64,000 nucleotides of DNA from Plasmodium vivax. Taxonomy: Eukaryota; Apicomplexa; Aconoidasida; Haemosporida; Plasmodiidae. The notes under the pieces were generated by a model. That model saw only the letters and a list, made by a program, of their open reading frames with translations, did no database searches and was not told the origin of the DNA. How positions within the stretch are numbered: position 1 is the stretch's first letter; each line of letters begins with the position of its first letter. The stretch spans positions 310,001 through 374,000 of the forward strand of contig NC_009919.1 in the NCBI RefSeq assembly GCF_000002415.2, read 5' to 3'. Of the stretch, positions 55,026-64,000 are shown piece by piece. The position numbers and the translations under genes are program-made.

Positions 55026-57578
55026 ATGACGGACAAGGTGTGCCGCTTGATGGAAAACATGGTATACGAGTTCAACGACCTGAAGAGGAAGGAGCTATTC
55101 ACAGACAAGGAAATCATAACGATTGCAAACAAAAGGAGGAACCACGAGTATACAATTAACAGCTCATCCAGCATACTGCTCCACTTCATTTTATACATCG
55201 AATTCGAAATGAACTTGGAAAAAATAAGAGAAAAAAGAAAGCTGAAAAAAAAAAATGACATGCTGAACGAAATTAATGAATATAACAAATTGCTAAAAAG
55301 TCAGTACGAGGAATGTACAAATTTGAAGGCAAAAATGGAAGGCGAAAAATGCCCCCAAAGGGCCAAATCCCTGAGGAAGTTACTAAACAAAAACGAACAC
55401 AACATTAACTGTTGTAAGAGGAACATTTTAAAAGTGGAAAATAAATTACAAGTACTCATACGACATAGCCTATCAGATTACTCACTAGTAAAAAGAATAA
55501 TCAACATCTTCCAAACCTGCCTGAGGAAACATCATAATAACATAGAAATATGGCTACACTATTTCAACTTCTGCTACGTAAAGCGTAGAAATGAAAATCT
55601 GGAAAGTGCCATATTGAACAGTCTGAAGTATCATATAAAAAATGAACTCATCTGGGTCTTCTACCTGCATTATTTTTATAACGTTAGAAAAAATATTCAG
55701 TACACGAGAAAGCTGTACATAAGGGCCATTCTCTTCATCTCCAAGAGTTTATCCCTCAACGTTTTATATTTCAACATTGAATTTGACATATTCTACAAAC
55801 TGCTAAAAAATTTTAAGCAAAAAGTTGACCAGTCCTCTCGTGAGCAATTTAACCAATTCGTTGACTTTTGCAAAAGCAGTGCAAAGGAACAAAACACCAA
55901 CGACGCTTCAGCTAGCCAAACGAATGAAGATATACTCAAACGTGATATTGATCAGGGGGATCACACCCCCATTAAGGATGAGGATAAATATGGCTTAGAT
56001 GTAATCATCTTCCTGGGGAATAAATATTTGAAAACGTTTCAAAATGAGAAGGGCGATCTTTACATTTTCATTTTCCTACTCTTAAATGTGTACTTAAAAA
56101 TGGAAAAAAACGAATGGATAAAGAATTATGTTCTTCGGTTTGACCATTTTAAGGAGCTCATTTTTAGCTCCATCGAGAGGTACAAGCAGGACCAGCCCTG
56201 CTTTTTCTACTACCTGTTTGTGTCCAAATGTGTTGCTTCCGCACATTGTAACCTTTCCGAAGACAAAGATTTCCAGCTTTTAAAAAATCAATTTTACAAA
56301 AATGGAGGCAAACAATCACAGCTGCAAAGCTACTTCGACGTGGAGCAAGTAAACCACTTGTTACGTGAACTGATGGACACCTTCCACAATGACCTTATGA
56401 TTTACTTCTTCTGTCTCCTCCTTGAGAATCTATTCGAAACATTTGTAGAGTACAATAACGTAGAGGATGTTTTCACCATCGACGGCTGCGCTGGAGCGCA
56501 ATTGCCGCTGTTAACACAGCTTGATAGTTCCCTCCGTGAGGATTCCAAAACGGGGGGGAACCAGGCCAATACGCACCCCAAACTGGGCAAAGAATCGGAA
56601 GAACAAAGCGACAACGCACATGTGGAGGAAAAAAAAAATATCCTCTTCCACATGAACAAACCCACCCTGACGAACCATGAAGAATTACAAATTTTCCAGT
56701 TTTTAAAGGACGAAATTTTTCTGTGCGGCCCATACAACTTTAAAAAAATTAATGAGGAGTACCTAAAAGAAAGGGACAGCAGCACGTACCATTTTTTGCA
56801 CAAGCTGAACTTTGTGGCCTACGTTTGCCTCTTCGAAAATAGGCACTCAGATATAAGTAAGAATAATTTCATTTACAATTATGAGCAAATCAGCCAAAAC
56901 AGCGACGCCCTTTCGTCTATATTGTACTTCTTCCTATTCGACCCAAAAAAGGTCGAAGCGGGGGATATGGCCAAGAAGAAGCACCATTTGGAGCAACCAG
57001 ATCAGGTGAATGAAGCGCAAGGTGGTCCTAGCAAGAGGCGGAAGAAAGCGCTCGCCCAAGCATCCCGCAAAGGGGGACAACGGAGGGATGTTAACAGTGT
57101 TTACGAAAGTGATAGCGATAACATGAGTGGCGAGGAAGGCGGCGCAGTAAGCAGCGAAGGTCGCAGTGAAGTTGGCAGCGAAGGAGACAGCCAAAGTGAC
57201 GCCGACCCTGGTGAGCAGCCCAACCCCAGCGAAGGCAAAGGAAGCTCTAATGGAGGCGACGACCCAGTCGAACTGAACACGCAACCCACGCGCGAAAACG
57301 AAACAGCCAAACAGAAAATTTCCATCATTGATGAACTGCTTTCTTTACTGAGCAAAGATGTGGACGTCTTTGTGAAGGTAACCATTTTGAAGTGCGTCCT
57401 AAAATTGATCATATTTTTGGACAATAATCTGTTGAAGCGCCATTTCAGCGCCACCATCTCGGAGGAGTGTAAAAAAGTAAGGGGAACTCCCCCCCAAAAA
57501 AACTTCCTCAAAGTGGAACTAGCCAATTTGACCCATTTGTATAAAAAGGCGTACAGCGATGAGTGCACAGCGGAGTAA
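55026..57578 (+). CDS. UTP6: U3 snoRNP / SSU processome protein UTP6 homologue (850 aa)
   Basis: UTP6 is a HAT-repeat scaffold of the UtpB module in the nucleolar SSU processome, needed for 18S rRNA maturation. The N-terminus has the family signature: EFNDLKRKELFTDKEIITIANKRR, then HEYTI and LHFILYIEFEMNLEKIREKRK (about residues 14-80). HAT-like helical pairs follow with conserved aromatics (IIN IFQTCLRKHHNNIEIWLHYFNFC; ELIWVFYLHYFYN; ARILYIRAIL-type TRKLYIRAILF). A Lys-rich insert lies at about 85-145. A large hydrophilic Ser/Glu/Gly insert (about 640-755) separates the last helical part from the C-terminus. At 850 aa it is longer than the human protein (~600) because of these inserts. No intron is evident. 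The start at 55026 is the first ATG and aligns with the family N-terminus. It converges on DNAJC8. Confidence 0.88.
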   Translation: MTDKVCRLMENMVYEFNDLKRKELFTDKEIITIANKRRNHEYTINSSSSILLHFILYIEFEMNLEKIREKRKLKKKNDMLNEINEYNKLLKSQYEECTNLKAKMEGEKCPQRAKSLRKLLNKNEHNINCCKRNILKVENKLQVLIRHSLSDYSLVKRIINIFQTCLRKHHNNIEIWLHYFNFCYVKRRNENLESAILNSLKYHIKNELIWVFYLHYFYNVRKNIQYTRKLYIRAILFISKSLSLNVLYFNIEFDIFYKLLKNFKQKVDQSSREQFNQFVDFCKSSAKEQNTNDASASQTNEDILKRDIDQGDHTPIKDEDKYGLDVIIFLGNKYLKTFQNEKGDLYIFIFLLLNVYLKMEKNEWIKNYVLRFDHFKELIFSSIERYKQDQPCFFYYLFVSKCVASAHCNLSEDKDFQLLKNQFYKNGGKQSQLQSYFDVEQVNHLLRELMDTFHNDLMIYFFCLLLENLFETFVEYNNVEDVFTIDGCAGAQLPLLTQLDSSLREDSKTGGNQANTHPKLGKESEEQSDNAHVEEKKNILFHMNKPTLTNHEELQIFQFLKDEIFLCGPYNFKKINEEYLKERDSSTYHFLHKLNFVAYVCLFENRHSDISKNNFIYNYEQISQNSDALSSILYFFLFDPKKVEAGDMAKKKHHLEQPDQVNEAQGGPSKRRKKALAQASRKGGQRRDVNSVYESDSDNMSGEEGGAVSSEGRSEVGSEGDSQSDADPGEQPNPSEGKGSSNGGDDPVELNTQPTRENETAKQKISIIDELLSLLSKDVDVFVKVTILKCVLKLIIFLDNNLLKRHFSATISEECKKVRGTPPQKNFLKVELANLTHLYKKAYSDECTAE

Positions 57579-58242
57579 CAAAATTTGTGCATTTTTTTTT
57601 TTCTACTTTTTTAAATTTGTAATTATTATACTCCCCCCGCTTGCACAAAATTCGCCTTGTCATATTTGTCCCCAATTTTTTTATGTTACAAAAAAAAGTG
57701 AAAAAAATTTTGATAAACTCCCTCCCATTTGAAATTGCATACGATGAAAAATGTGTCCACCGTCATCGCTATGTTCCTACCTCTGCGCCCATTGAGGAGG
57801 TTTAAAAATACGCCTTGAGCACTTTTTTCCAAACTGGAACGGTTCAGGTGAACAATACGAGGCAGGCAATGTGGCCAGTTGCTGCAAAGCCCATGAGCGA
57901 AGTGGCTAAATGGGCCAGGTCACTACAAAGAGGGGAGAAATACGCCAGGCGAAGTGCGCCAAGCGAAGTACTTACCGCGAAACGTGACACAAACGAATAG
58001 GTCCTAGTTTACAAAAAAAAAAAAAAAAAAAATCTCCAACTGTATCATACTCGCCAACATTGGGGCTGCCCCCATGCAAGTGTAACAAACGCGAATGGCA
58101 CAGGTGTGATCTAAACATGTAGACCGGTTGAACAGACTCCTCCGTGACGACAAGTTGATCGGATGGGGGAACCCATACTGAGGGGAACACCCACCACCGC
58201 TGCCTCTACCACTACCACTACCGCTACCACCACCACTACCCA
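57579..58242. other. Intergenic region between convergent genes
   Basis: 665 bp between UTP6 and DNAJC8 stops, with an A run at 58013-58031 and, immediately beside the DNAJC8 stop, an ACC/ACT-rich trinucleotide tract (about 58187-58241). No gene. Confidence 0.6.
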
Positions 58243-59256
58243 TCAGGTCTTTCTCCTCTTCTTGTTCCCATCGCTCTCCACCCGATTCGTGGAGGGAATC
58301 CTCTTGAGTTTTTCCTTCTCCTCTTCCGTGCGCTCTTCCTTCTTTTTCCCCACATTTTTATATATATGGAACTCCTTCTCCGTTTTCAAATTCTCCTTTT
58401 TGTAATTCTTCCAGTTATTTACTCTTTCGTCTCTGCCCTCAATCCACAATTTTCTTTCCTCCTCCTTTTTTAGTTCCTCCTTGATTTTTTCTTCTTCCTT
58501 TTCTTTAGCATATTGCAAATTGGCTAGCTTGCATTTCTGTGCATATTCCATTTTTTCCTTCTGCACTTTTAGAAGATTTTCACATTCTTCGTTAATCAGT
58601 AGTTGCACCTCCTTACTAATTTCATACTCCTCTTCGTTTTTGTTTAAATATTCGTTCAATTCATTTTTTATTTTTTTTAAATTTAATTTTTTTATAATAT
58701 TCTTCTTCGCCGTCTCGTAAACACTCTTGTACTGTTCCTTAATGTCATCTCTTTTCAGTTCTTCATAAGCTTTATTTAAAATGTGGAACGCCTCACTAGC
58801 TTTCTCAATTTTACATTTATCTGGATGGATGAGCACAGACAGCCGTCTATACTTGCTCTTAATCATTTCCATATTGATATCTTCATGTATATCAAATATT
58901 TCAAATGGTGAGCTATTTTTATTTGCTAACAATCTAGCTATTTCACTTTGTGCATCTCCCTTATTTAGTTTTTTTCCTTCCTGTTGATTTTCCATAGTGG
59001 AGGAAATATTCTCAATGTCTTTCAAAAAATCGTCAAACATTTCGTTCAGTGCGTCTTCACCTAGCTCGTCCGCTTCCCCCTTCTGCTCACCCTCTTCCTG
59101 GTTGTCCTCCACTGCGGTAGATGTGTTATTGTCGCTTCGGTTCATATGTGTATCCTTGCCCTTTTCCCCACCTGCACCACCGTCACTTCTACCGTTCGCA
59201 CTTACACCATCCTCCCCATCTGGCAGATTCGCTTCTCCACTTGTCGGTTCGTTCAT
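58243..59256 (-). CDS. DNAJC8: DNAJC8 / SPF31-like spliceosome-associated J protein (337 aa)
   Basis: The first ATG is at 59256 (MNEPTSGEAN). Residues 1-100 are acidic and disordered. A J domain covers about 117-180 (PFEIFDIHEDINMEMIKSKYRRLSVLIHPDK), with the HPD tripeptide intact at 144-146, so it can stimulate an Hsp70. A long charged helix follows (about 190-300). The family-specific WIEGRDERVNNWKNYKK near residue 285 parallels the ESRDGRVDSWRNF motif of human DNAJC8, which is found in spliceosomal complexes. The tail is basic (KRIPSTNRVESDGNKKRRKT), a possible nuclear localisation signal. No signal peptide and no intron. It is the fourth splicing-linked gene in the window. Confidence rests on J domain plus the C-terminal motif. 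Confidence 0.87.
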   Translation of the reverse strand: MNEPTSGEANLPDGEDGVSANGRSDGGAGGEKGKDTHMNRSDNNTSTAVEDNQEEGEQKGEADELGEDALNEMFDDFLKDIENISSTMENQQEGKKLNKGDAQSEIARLLANKNSSPFEIFDIHEDINMEMIKSKYRRLSVLIHPDKCKIEKASEAFHILNKAYEELKRDDIKEQYKSVYETAKKNIIKKLNLKKIKNELNEYLNKNEEEYEISKEVQLLINEECENLLKVQKEKMEYAQKCKLANLQYAKEKEEEKIKEELKKEEERKLWIEGRDERVNNWKNYKKENLKTEKEFHIYKNVGKKKEERTEEEKEKLKRIPSTNRVESDGNKKRRKT

Positions 59257-60044
59257 TTTGCCCCTTTGCAAATTACACCCATATAGCGGAGCGTATATTT
59301 GTGCACACCCCAGATGGGAAAAATTTAAAAAAAAAAATCACCCTCCCTTCCAACAGAATCGGTCTGCTTCACCACAGAGGGGAATAAAAAATACACTTAC
59401 ATGTATGCTATACTGACTAGTCCGTTTAGCATTCCCCCGCGGGGTAAGCTAATAAAGCGGCTCTATTTTTTTATGCGCCCACCCCAAAGTTGGCTCAGCT
59501 TAAAATATATGTGAAGTGTATGAATTGCAATTCGGTACGCAGCTTCGTTGTGCAGCGCTTCTTTGTACGCAGCTTCTTATCATGCAGCTTCTTATCATGC
59601 CGCTTATTTTCATGACTGCGCCTCTACGTTCGTGCCTCCTTCAGGGAGAAAGATACGCATGTTAACAAAAGAGGTTCCCAAAAAAAGGAACATTTTTTTA
59701 ATCGCAAAAACTGTGGCGTATTTTCCCATTCACCCATGCAGTTACCGCTTTAACATCTGAGCGAGCGAACCCGTTTATGGCTAGCTAAACATTCGCACGA
59801 GGCGCGAACACATAATTTTTTTTTCTTTTTCTGTGCCCTTTGAAATGCCACGTTGGCTAGAGGGCCGACGGGAACCCGGTGACGCTCTGCGCAGATGCGA
59901 CAAATGGAACGCCAAATGGGACAATCAAACGCCTACATGTGCATGTTCCATACTTATGCAATAAATATGTTCTTTTAAACACTTGCGGGCGCATCGCCAC
60001 TTGCCTTTTTTGAGAAATGAGCCCGTGGAGAGAGTACCCCCTAA
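59257..60044. other. Divergent intergenic region (0.8 kb)
   Basis: Upstream DNA of DNAJC8 (-) and the DEAD-box helicase (+). It includes a small ACGCAGCTTC / CATGCAGCTTCTTAT repeat around 59535-59605. No gene. Confidence 0.55.
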
Positions 60045-61973
60045 ATGCCGCTTACTTGCCCTTCTCTTTCGCAAAAACCAATTTTAAAAAAAATGCTCAG
60101 CTTAGTTGTCCCCCCGCGGAAACACTGCTGCAGCGGATTCACGAAATCGTTTTTGCTCGGCCAGGCAAATTTGAAGCGCTCCACATTTGCCTGCAAAAGT
60201 GGCAAACGTTTTTTTTTCTTGAGAAGGGGCTTCACAGAGCTTCGTGCACATAAAAGAGGAGTCCCCATTTGGGATGCTAAAAGCGCCTCCTACGCGTCGA
60301 CTGCAGGGGGCATTAACGAGGGGGCCACTTTCAGCGGGGGGTCGCAGGGTAAACGCAGAGTAGGTGCAGGGGCGCCCTGTGGAGGGATCCCCCCAGTGAA
60401 GCTCCCCCCCGAACAGCCTACCCCTTCACCTCAGCTACGCGGAAACCCGTCCAAAGCATCCCCAGGAAAGCCGCAACAGGAGGATGCAGAACCCTTGCTT
60501 TGCAAAGACGGGGGCGAAGGCGGAACCAGCATAGAAGAGGCGGAAGAAATTGACAGAGACGCAAAGAGGAGCCTTCTGGAAGTGTTCAAATACAAGCAGT
60601 TCACAGATGTGCAAAAAATAATATACGAAAATGTTATGAGAGAAAAAAAAACAAATGACCTACTCGTTCAGGCAAAAACGGGCACAGGGAAAACCATCTC
60701 CTACCTACTTCTAGCAATAAATGACATCGAAAGGAACAGAATTATGAGTGTGCATACACTTATAATAGTGCCCACGAGAGAATTGGCAAATCAAATTTAT
60801 AACGAAGCAAAGTTGCTGCTAACCTTTAAAAATAATATCAACGTGTTAACCCTAATAGGAGGAATAAAAAGAAGAGAAGACCAAATAAATTTGAGGAGAA
60901 TTAAACCCGACATAGTTATCTGCACAGTAGGGAGGCTGCTAGACCACTTTGAATGTACCTACTTATTTAACACCCTGTTCGACAATTTGAAGATGCTTAT
61001 CATTGATGAGGCAGACCAGCTGCTAAGTTTGGGCTACGAAAATGACATCAACAGAATTCTAACCTACTTGCCCAAGAACAGGCGCAACTTCCTCTTCTCA
61101 GCAACGTTAAGTCATAACATAGAGGAGATCAGGCAGAAAATGTGCAAGCCGGATTATATATTCCTAAACTGCGTGAAGGACCCCTCAAAGCACACGAACG
61201 AACAGCTAAAGCAGTACGTCATCTTTCACAAAGCAGTTGACACGACTGTTATTCTTTATAATTTGCTGATGGAGCATATGAGATTAAATCAGTTCACCTA
61301 CAAAATATTAGTGTTCTTCCCAACCGCTAGAGCTACATGCTTTTATGCAAATTTTTTTAAAACTCAGCTAAAAATTTCGACTTACGAAATTCACAGAAAA
61401 AAAGAACCCGCGCAAAGACAAATAACAGCTAACCGATTTGCTGTAGAATCGGTTGGAATATTATTCACCTCAGACATAAGCTCTAGAGGAATTAACTACC
61501 CAGATGTAACCCTAATCATTCAAGTAAATTGTGCCATTTCGAGGGAGCAATATATACATCGCGTTGGTAGAACCGCCAGAAGCAACAAAAAAGGAACGGG
61601 CATTATACTACTCAATGAAGCAGATGAATTGTTCTATCAACAAATAAAAGATCTAAACATTGAGGTGTTAAATGCAAGTGATTATTTATTAAAAAATGTT
61701 AACGTCTCGAATTATCTGAGCAGTTGGATGTCCAACACGCAGCTCCTTTACTTGGCTTATGCGTATTATTCTTCTCTCCTCCGATTTTACAAAACGAAAT
61801 TTGCTACTCTTAAGCTATCGGATGATGAAATTATTGACGTTGTTAATAATGCCTTGCTTTCCACCGGGCTGGTTGAGCAACCCCACATTTCGAGCAAGCT
61901 GGCCATAACGTTAAATATGCAGAATAACGCCAGGCTCAAAATTAGGAAAGACATCGACGATTTGCTGCTGTAG
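60045..61973 (+). CDS. DEAD-box ATP-dependent RNA helicase, possibly organellar (642 aa)
   Basis: Complete two-domain helicase core at about 185-540. Q-motif glutamine in FTDVQK; motif I AKTGTGKT (about 210); Ia PTRELANQ; Ib TVGRLLDH; motif II DEAD (about 321-324); motif III SAT; IV region ILVFFPTARA; motif V TSDISSRGIN; motif VI HRVGRTAR (about 505). All ATP- and RNA-contact motifs are present, with two departures: the usual TPGR is TVGR and the usual RG-x-D is RGIN. These, plus the divergent C-terminal domain (about 545-642, SNYLSSWMSNTQLLYLAYAYYSSLLRFY), resemble the Mss116-like branch. The first 85 residues are rich in Lys/Arg/Ser/Cys/Phe and nearly free of acidic residues, as in a mitochondrial or apicoplast presequence; a second ATG at 60093 could also start it. 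A Pro/Gly-rich linker follows. Likely role: RNA unwinding in an organelle. Confidence 0.9.
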   Translation: MPLTCPSLSQKPILKKMLSLVVPPRKHCCSGFTKSFLLGQANLKRSTFACKSGKRFFFLRRGFTELRAHKRGVPIWDAKSASYASTAGGINEGATFSGGSQGKRRVGAGAPCGGIPPVKLPPEQPTPSPQLRGNPSKASPGKPQQEDAEPLLCKDGGEGGTSIEEAEEIDRDAKRSLLEVFKYKQFTDVQKIIYENVMREKKTNDLLVQAKTGTGKTISYLLLAINDIERNRIMSVHTLIIVPTRELANQIYNEAKLLLTFKNNINVLTLIGGIKRREDQINLRRIKPDIVICTVGRLLDHFECTYLFNTLFDNLKMLIIDEADQLLSLGYENDINRILTYLPKNRRNFLFSATLSHNIEEIRQKMCKPDYIFLNCVKDPSKHTNEQLKQYVIFHKAVDTTVILYNLLMEHMRLNQFTYKILVFFPTARATCFYANFFKTQLKISTYEIHRKKEPAQRQITANRFAVESVGILFTSDISSRGINYPDVTLIIQVNCAISREQYIHRVGRTARSNKKGTGIILLNEADELFYQQIKDLNIEVLNASDYLLKNVNVSNYLSSWMSNTQLLYLAYAYYSSLLRFYKTKFATLKLSDDEIIDVVNNALLSTGLVEQPHISSKLAITLNMQNNARLKIRKDIDDLLL

Positions 61974-62472
61974 AGGGGATACATCTGCGCTCTGCGTAAG
62001 GTGCAGAGGAGCCCACATGAAGGCGAATCAGGATGCATACCATAAGTCGAGCGGTACGGTACCATTAAAAATGGAGTTAACTGGTGGGGAGTTGCCACAT
62101 GTCAGTTGATACGGTGCAGACGCTCCGCGCTGTCTACGCATTTTGGATGGGGGGGAGCGTGATAAGTCATTCGCTTCCCCCCTGGTAAATTACGCTTAAA
62201 AAATGTAAACTTTCACAAGAGTAAAAAATAGAATTGATCATAAATGGATGACGCGCGATGCTCGTCCACGCCGCGCTCACAATAGATGCTAAATCGAATT
62301 TTAGCTAGCCCCATGGGGGTGCACATTTTGCATATCTATTTGCAGAATGGTGAAGCAAAAGGGGCATTCTTTTTTTTTTGTGTGGCTCCCTCTTTCTGCC
62401 CCATATGATCATCAACGATTGCTTATTCTACCACCCCTGCACACCAACTTTCTTACCTACACATACTGCCCT
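61974..62472. other. Intergenic region between convergent genes
   Basis: About 500 bp with no open frame of note; moderate base composition with short T and A runs. Confidence 0.6.
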
Positions 62473-64000
62473 TTAATACGTATAAATAACGCGCCCCTCG
62501 ATGAAGAAATACTTCCCCACCCTGTGGTCGTAGCATATGCCATTAAACTGACACCCATCCGTGAAAATTGAGTTGATCACTTCCCCGTTGGAGTCTATTT
62601 CGAGGAGCTTCCCCCTTTTCTGGCAGCCACTTAAATCTTTGAGCAGCACAACAAAGTTCGTGTTATCTGTGCAAATGAACAAGGGGGAGTAGCAGCCATC
62701 TATCTGTAGAAAGTGGCACTTAATGTAAGAATTTCCTCTGCTCATTAATCTTACAATTCTATTTTCCTTCGTCAAACAGACGTATATATCATTCGTCGTG
62801 CCCTTCTCATATACACACAGGTTATGTGCGTAGGGCATGTTGGGGATATCCATCCTCATCATCGTTTCTATGTCTTTATTTACATAAAACAAGTTACATT
62901 TATTTTCTTCGTTCAAATTCCCCGAATCGACAACGTATAGGATGTTCCTTTTTTTATCATACACCAAATTGTTCACTCCTTGGAAATGCTCGTCTTCGTA
63001 CTCGTCCGTGTACAGCTCCATTTCTTTCTTCTTGTTTATCACCATCAGTCCGCGGGTCACTTCATCGTTTTGGGGGGAGAAGGGGTTAACATTCGCCAAA
63101 CGGGATTGCAAAAAGGGAAAAAAGAAAAATGCACATTAGTGGAGAAAAATGCCATACATATTGCACCAATACGGTGTAAAACGAAAGGTATGCGCAGCTA
63201 CTGAACTGTAACCTCGGATCATAAATTAACCTAAATGTTAACCGCCACATATGTGACATGCAGGTTAACTGACTGCCCTTTTTGGAGGTGCTTCTCCCTA
63301 TCTGAAGCGCACATAGCACCCTTTGGCAGTGTCTCACGATATTCTACACTGACATATATCATGCGTCCCTCTGCATTGTATGATGCTGCTTTTTTTTTTT
63401 TTTTCTTTTTTTTATCATTACTAGGGTCGAAAACGTAGAAGTTGTAATCGTTGTCCGCACACAAGCATTCCGCTTCAATGTCAGTGCTATGATATCTTTC
63501 TCGCTGCGCGTTCTGCGCGTTCTGCGCATTCGTTTTTTTTCTTCCATTCTGTACATCTTCCTCACTTTGACCATTTTCTCCGCTCTCGCTGCCACCTTCA
63601 TCTGTGTCGTCTTCACCTTCCTCTTCACTCGATGACGACGTCGAAGCTGATTCGTCTCTGCCTCTTCCATTCCATTTCTCGCTTTTCAATTTATACCTGA
63701 GTATTTCCCCCCCTGCTGTAATAACGCACAACGCACCTTCCACGTCTAAGCAAGGGGAATACAAATCAGAATCATTTTCGTAGAAAATTTCTATATTTTT
63801 TTTTTCTTTTTTTTTTTTTTTCCTCGCTTCGTCTACATTGAACGGGTAATTGGCATTTAATTTGTAATCACAAGTGTCCATTTTTTTTTTTTTTTTTCTC
63901 TCTTTATTGATGCTTATATCGTTTTTTTTTCTTTTCCATCCCCTCATATCTTTGCCATGCCACTTGTTGACGCTGCGTTTGTAATTGCCCCATCTGTGGA
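62473..64000 (-). CDS. Beta-propeller (NHL/SMP-30-like) protein, 5' end cut by window edge
   Basis: At least two exons on the minus strand. The last is 63059-62473. Upstream coding is open from 64000 down; my best donor is A/GTAATG after 63422, giving a 362-bp intron and the join VFDP-M-TRGLMVINKK. Another phase-compatible donor (A/GTGTAG, about 63349) would retain a poly-Lys stretch, so the junction is uncertain. Repeated short strands of the form GALCVITAGGEILRYKL, NNLVYDKKRNILYVVDSG, HNLCVYEKGTTNDIYVCL and CQFNGICYDHRVGKYFFIEG suggest blades of an NHL or SMP-30/gluconolactonase-like propeller. An acidic Ser/Glu insert (about 63550-63650) and several poly-Lys stretches interrupt it. The frame stays open to position 64000 with protein-like codons (HRWGNYKRSVNKWHGKDM), so the true start is probably outside the window. 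Function unknown. Confidence 0.6.

Noticed and set aside
1..64000. tRNA genes, rRNA, transposons, CRISPR arrays or integrated viral sequence
   Set aside because: None was seen on either strand by eye; a tRNAscan-SE and Rfam search would be needed to exclude small RNAs firmly.

Overview
The window is eukaryotic nuclear DNA from an apicomplexan, almost certainly a Plasmodium of moderate GC content (the vivax/knowlesi/cynomolgi group rather than AT-rich P. falciparum). Support: long intergenic homopolymer A and T tracts beside fairly balanced coding regions; proteins swollen by Lys/Asn/Glu/Asp/Ser low-complexity inserts; short GT-AG introns; and housekeeping proteins with Plasmodium-style insertions. 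From memory, unchecked, the order RPT4 - giant MORN protein - V-ATPase H - U2B'' resembles a segment of P. falciparum chromosome 13. I see no tRNA, rRNA, CRISPR or transposon. There is no bacterial-style operon; genes lie as divergent, convergent or tandem pairs separated by 0.2-3.3 kb.

Left third (1-26,750): a 280-aa coiled-coil protein (+); a two-exon U2AF-like splicing factor with an RS tail (-); a 1,302-aa disordered protein with four C-terminal membrane segments (+); a small basic, possibly organellar protein (+); a secreted or membrane-associated alpha/beta-hydrolase with an atypical nucleophile elbow (-); a seven-exon TrmA/RlmD-type RNA 5-methyluridine methyltransferase (+); and proteasome ATPase RPT4 (-).

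Centre (26,751-45,723): one intronless 12.2-kb gene for a 4,082-aa multi-pass membrane protein with C-terminal MORN repeats (+); V-ATPase subunit H in three exons (-); and an acidic protein of unknown role, reconstructed here as four exons, the last three very short (-).

Right third (45,724-64,000): spliceosomal RED (-), U2 snRNP B'' (+), exosome RRP40 (-), SSU-processome UTP6 (+), spliceosome-associated J protein DNAJC8 (-), a DEAD-box RNA helicase with an organelle-like N-terminus (+), and a beta-propeller-like protein cut by the window edge (-).

At least eight of the sixteen genes act on RNA (splicing: U2AF-like, RED, U2B'', DNAJC8; processing or modification: methyltransferase, RRP40, UTP6, DEAD helicase). 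They are not co-oriented, so this is probably neighbourhood and not an operon. The other striking feature is the many short minisatellites (11-20 bp units) in untranslated, intronic and intergenic DNA, including one ending nine bases before the RED start codon and one filling much of an RRP40 intron. Exon boundaries were worked out by hand from GT/AG sites, phase continuity and protein-family fit. No promoter element or terminator could be assigned with confidence.
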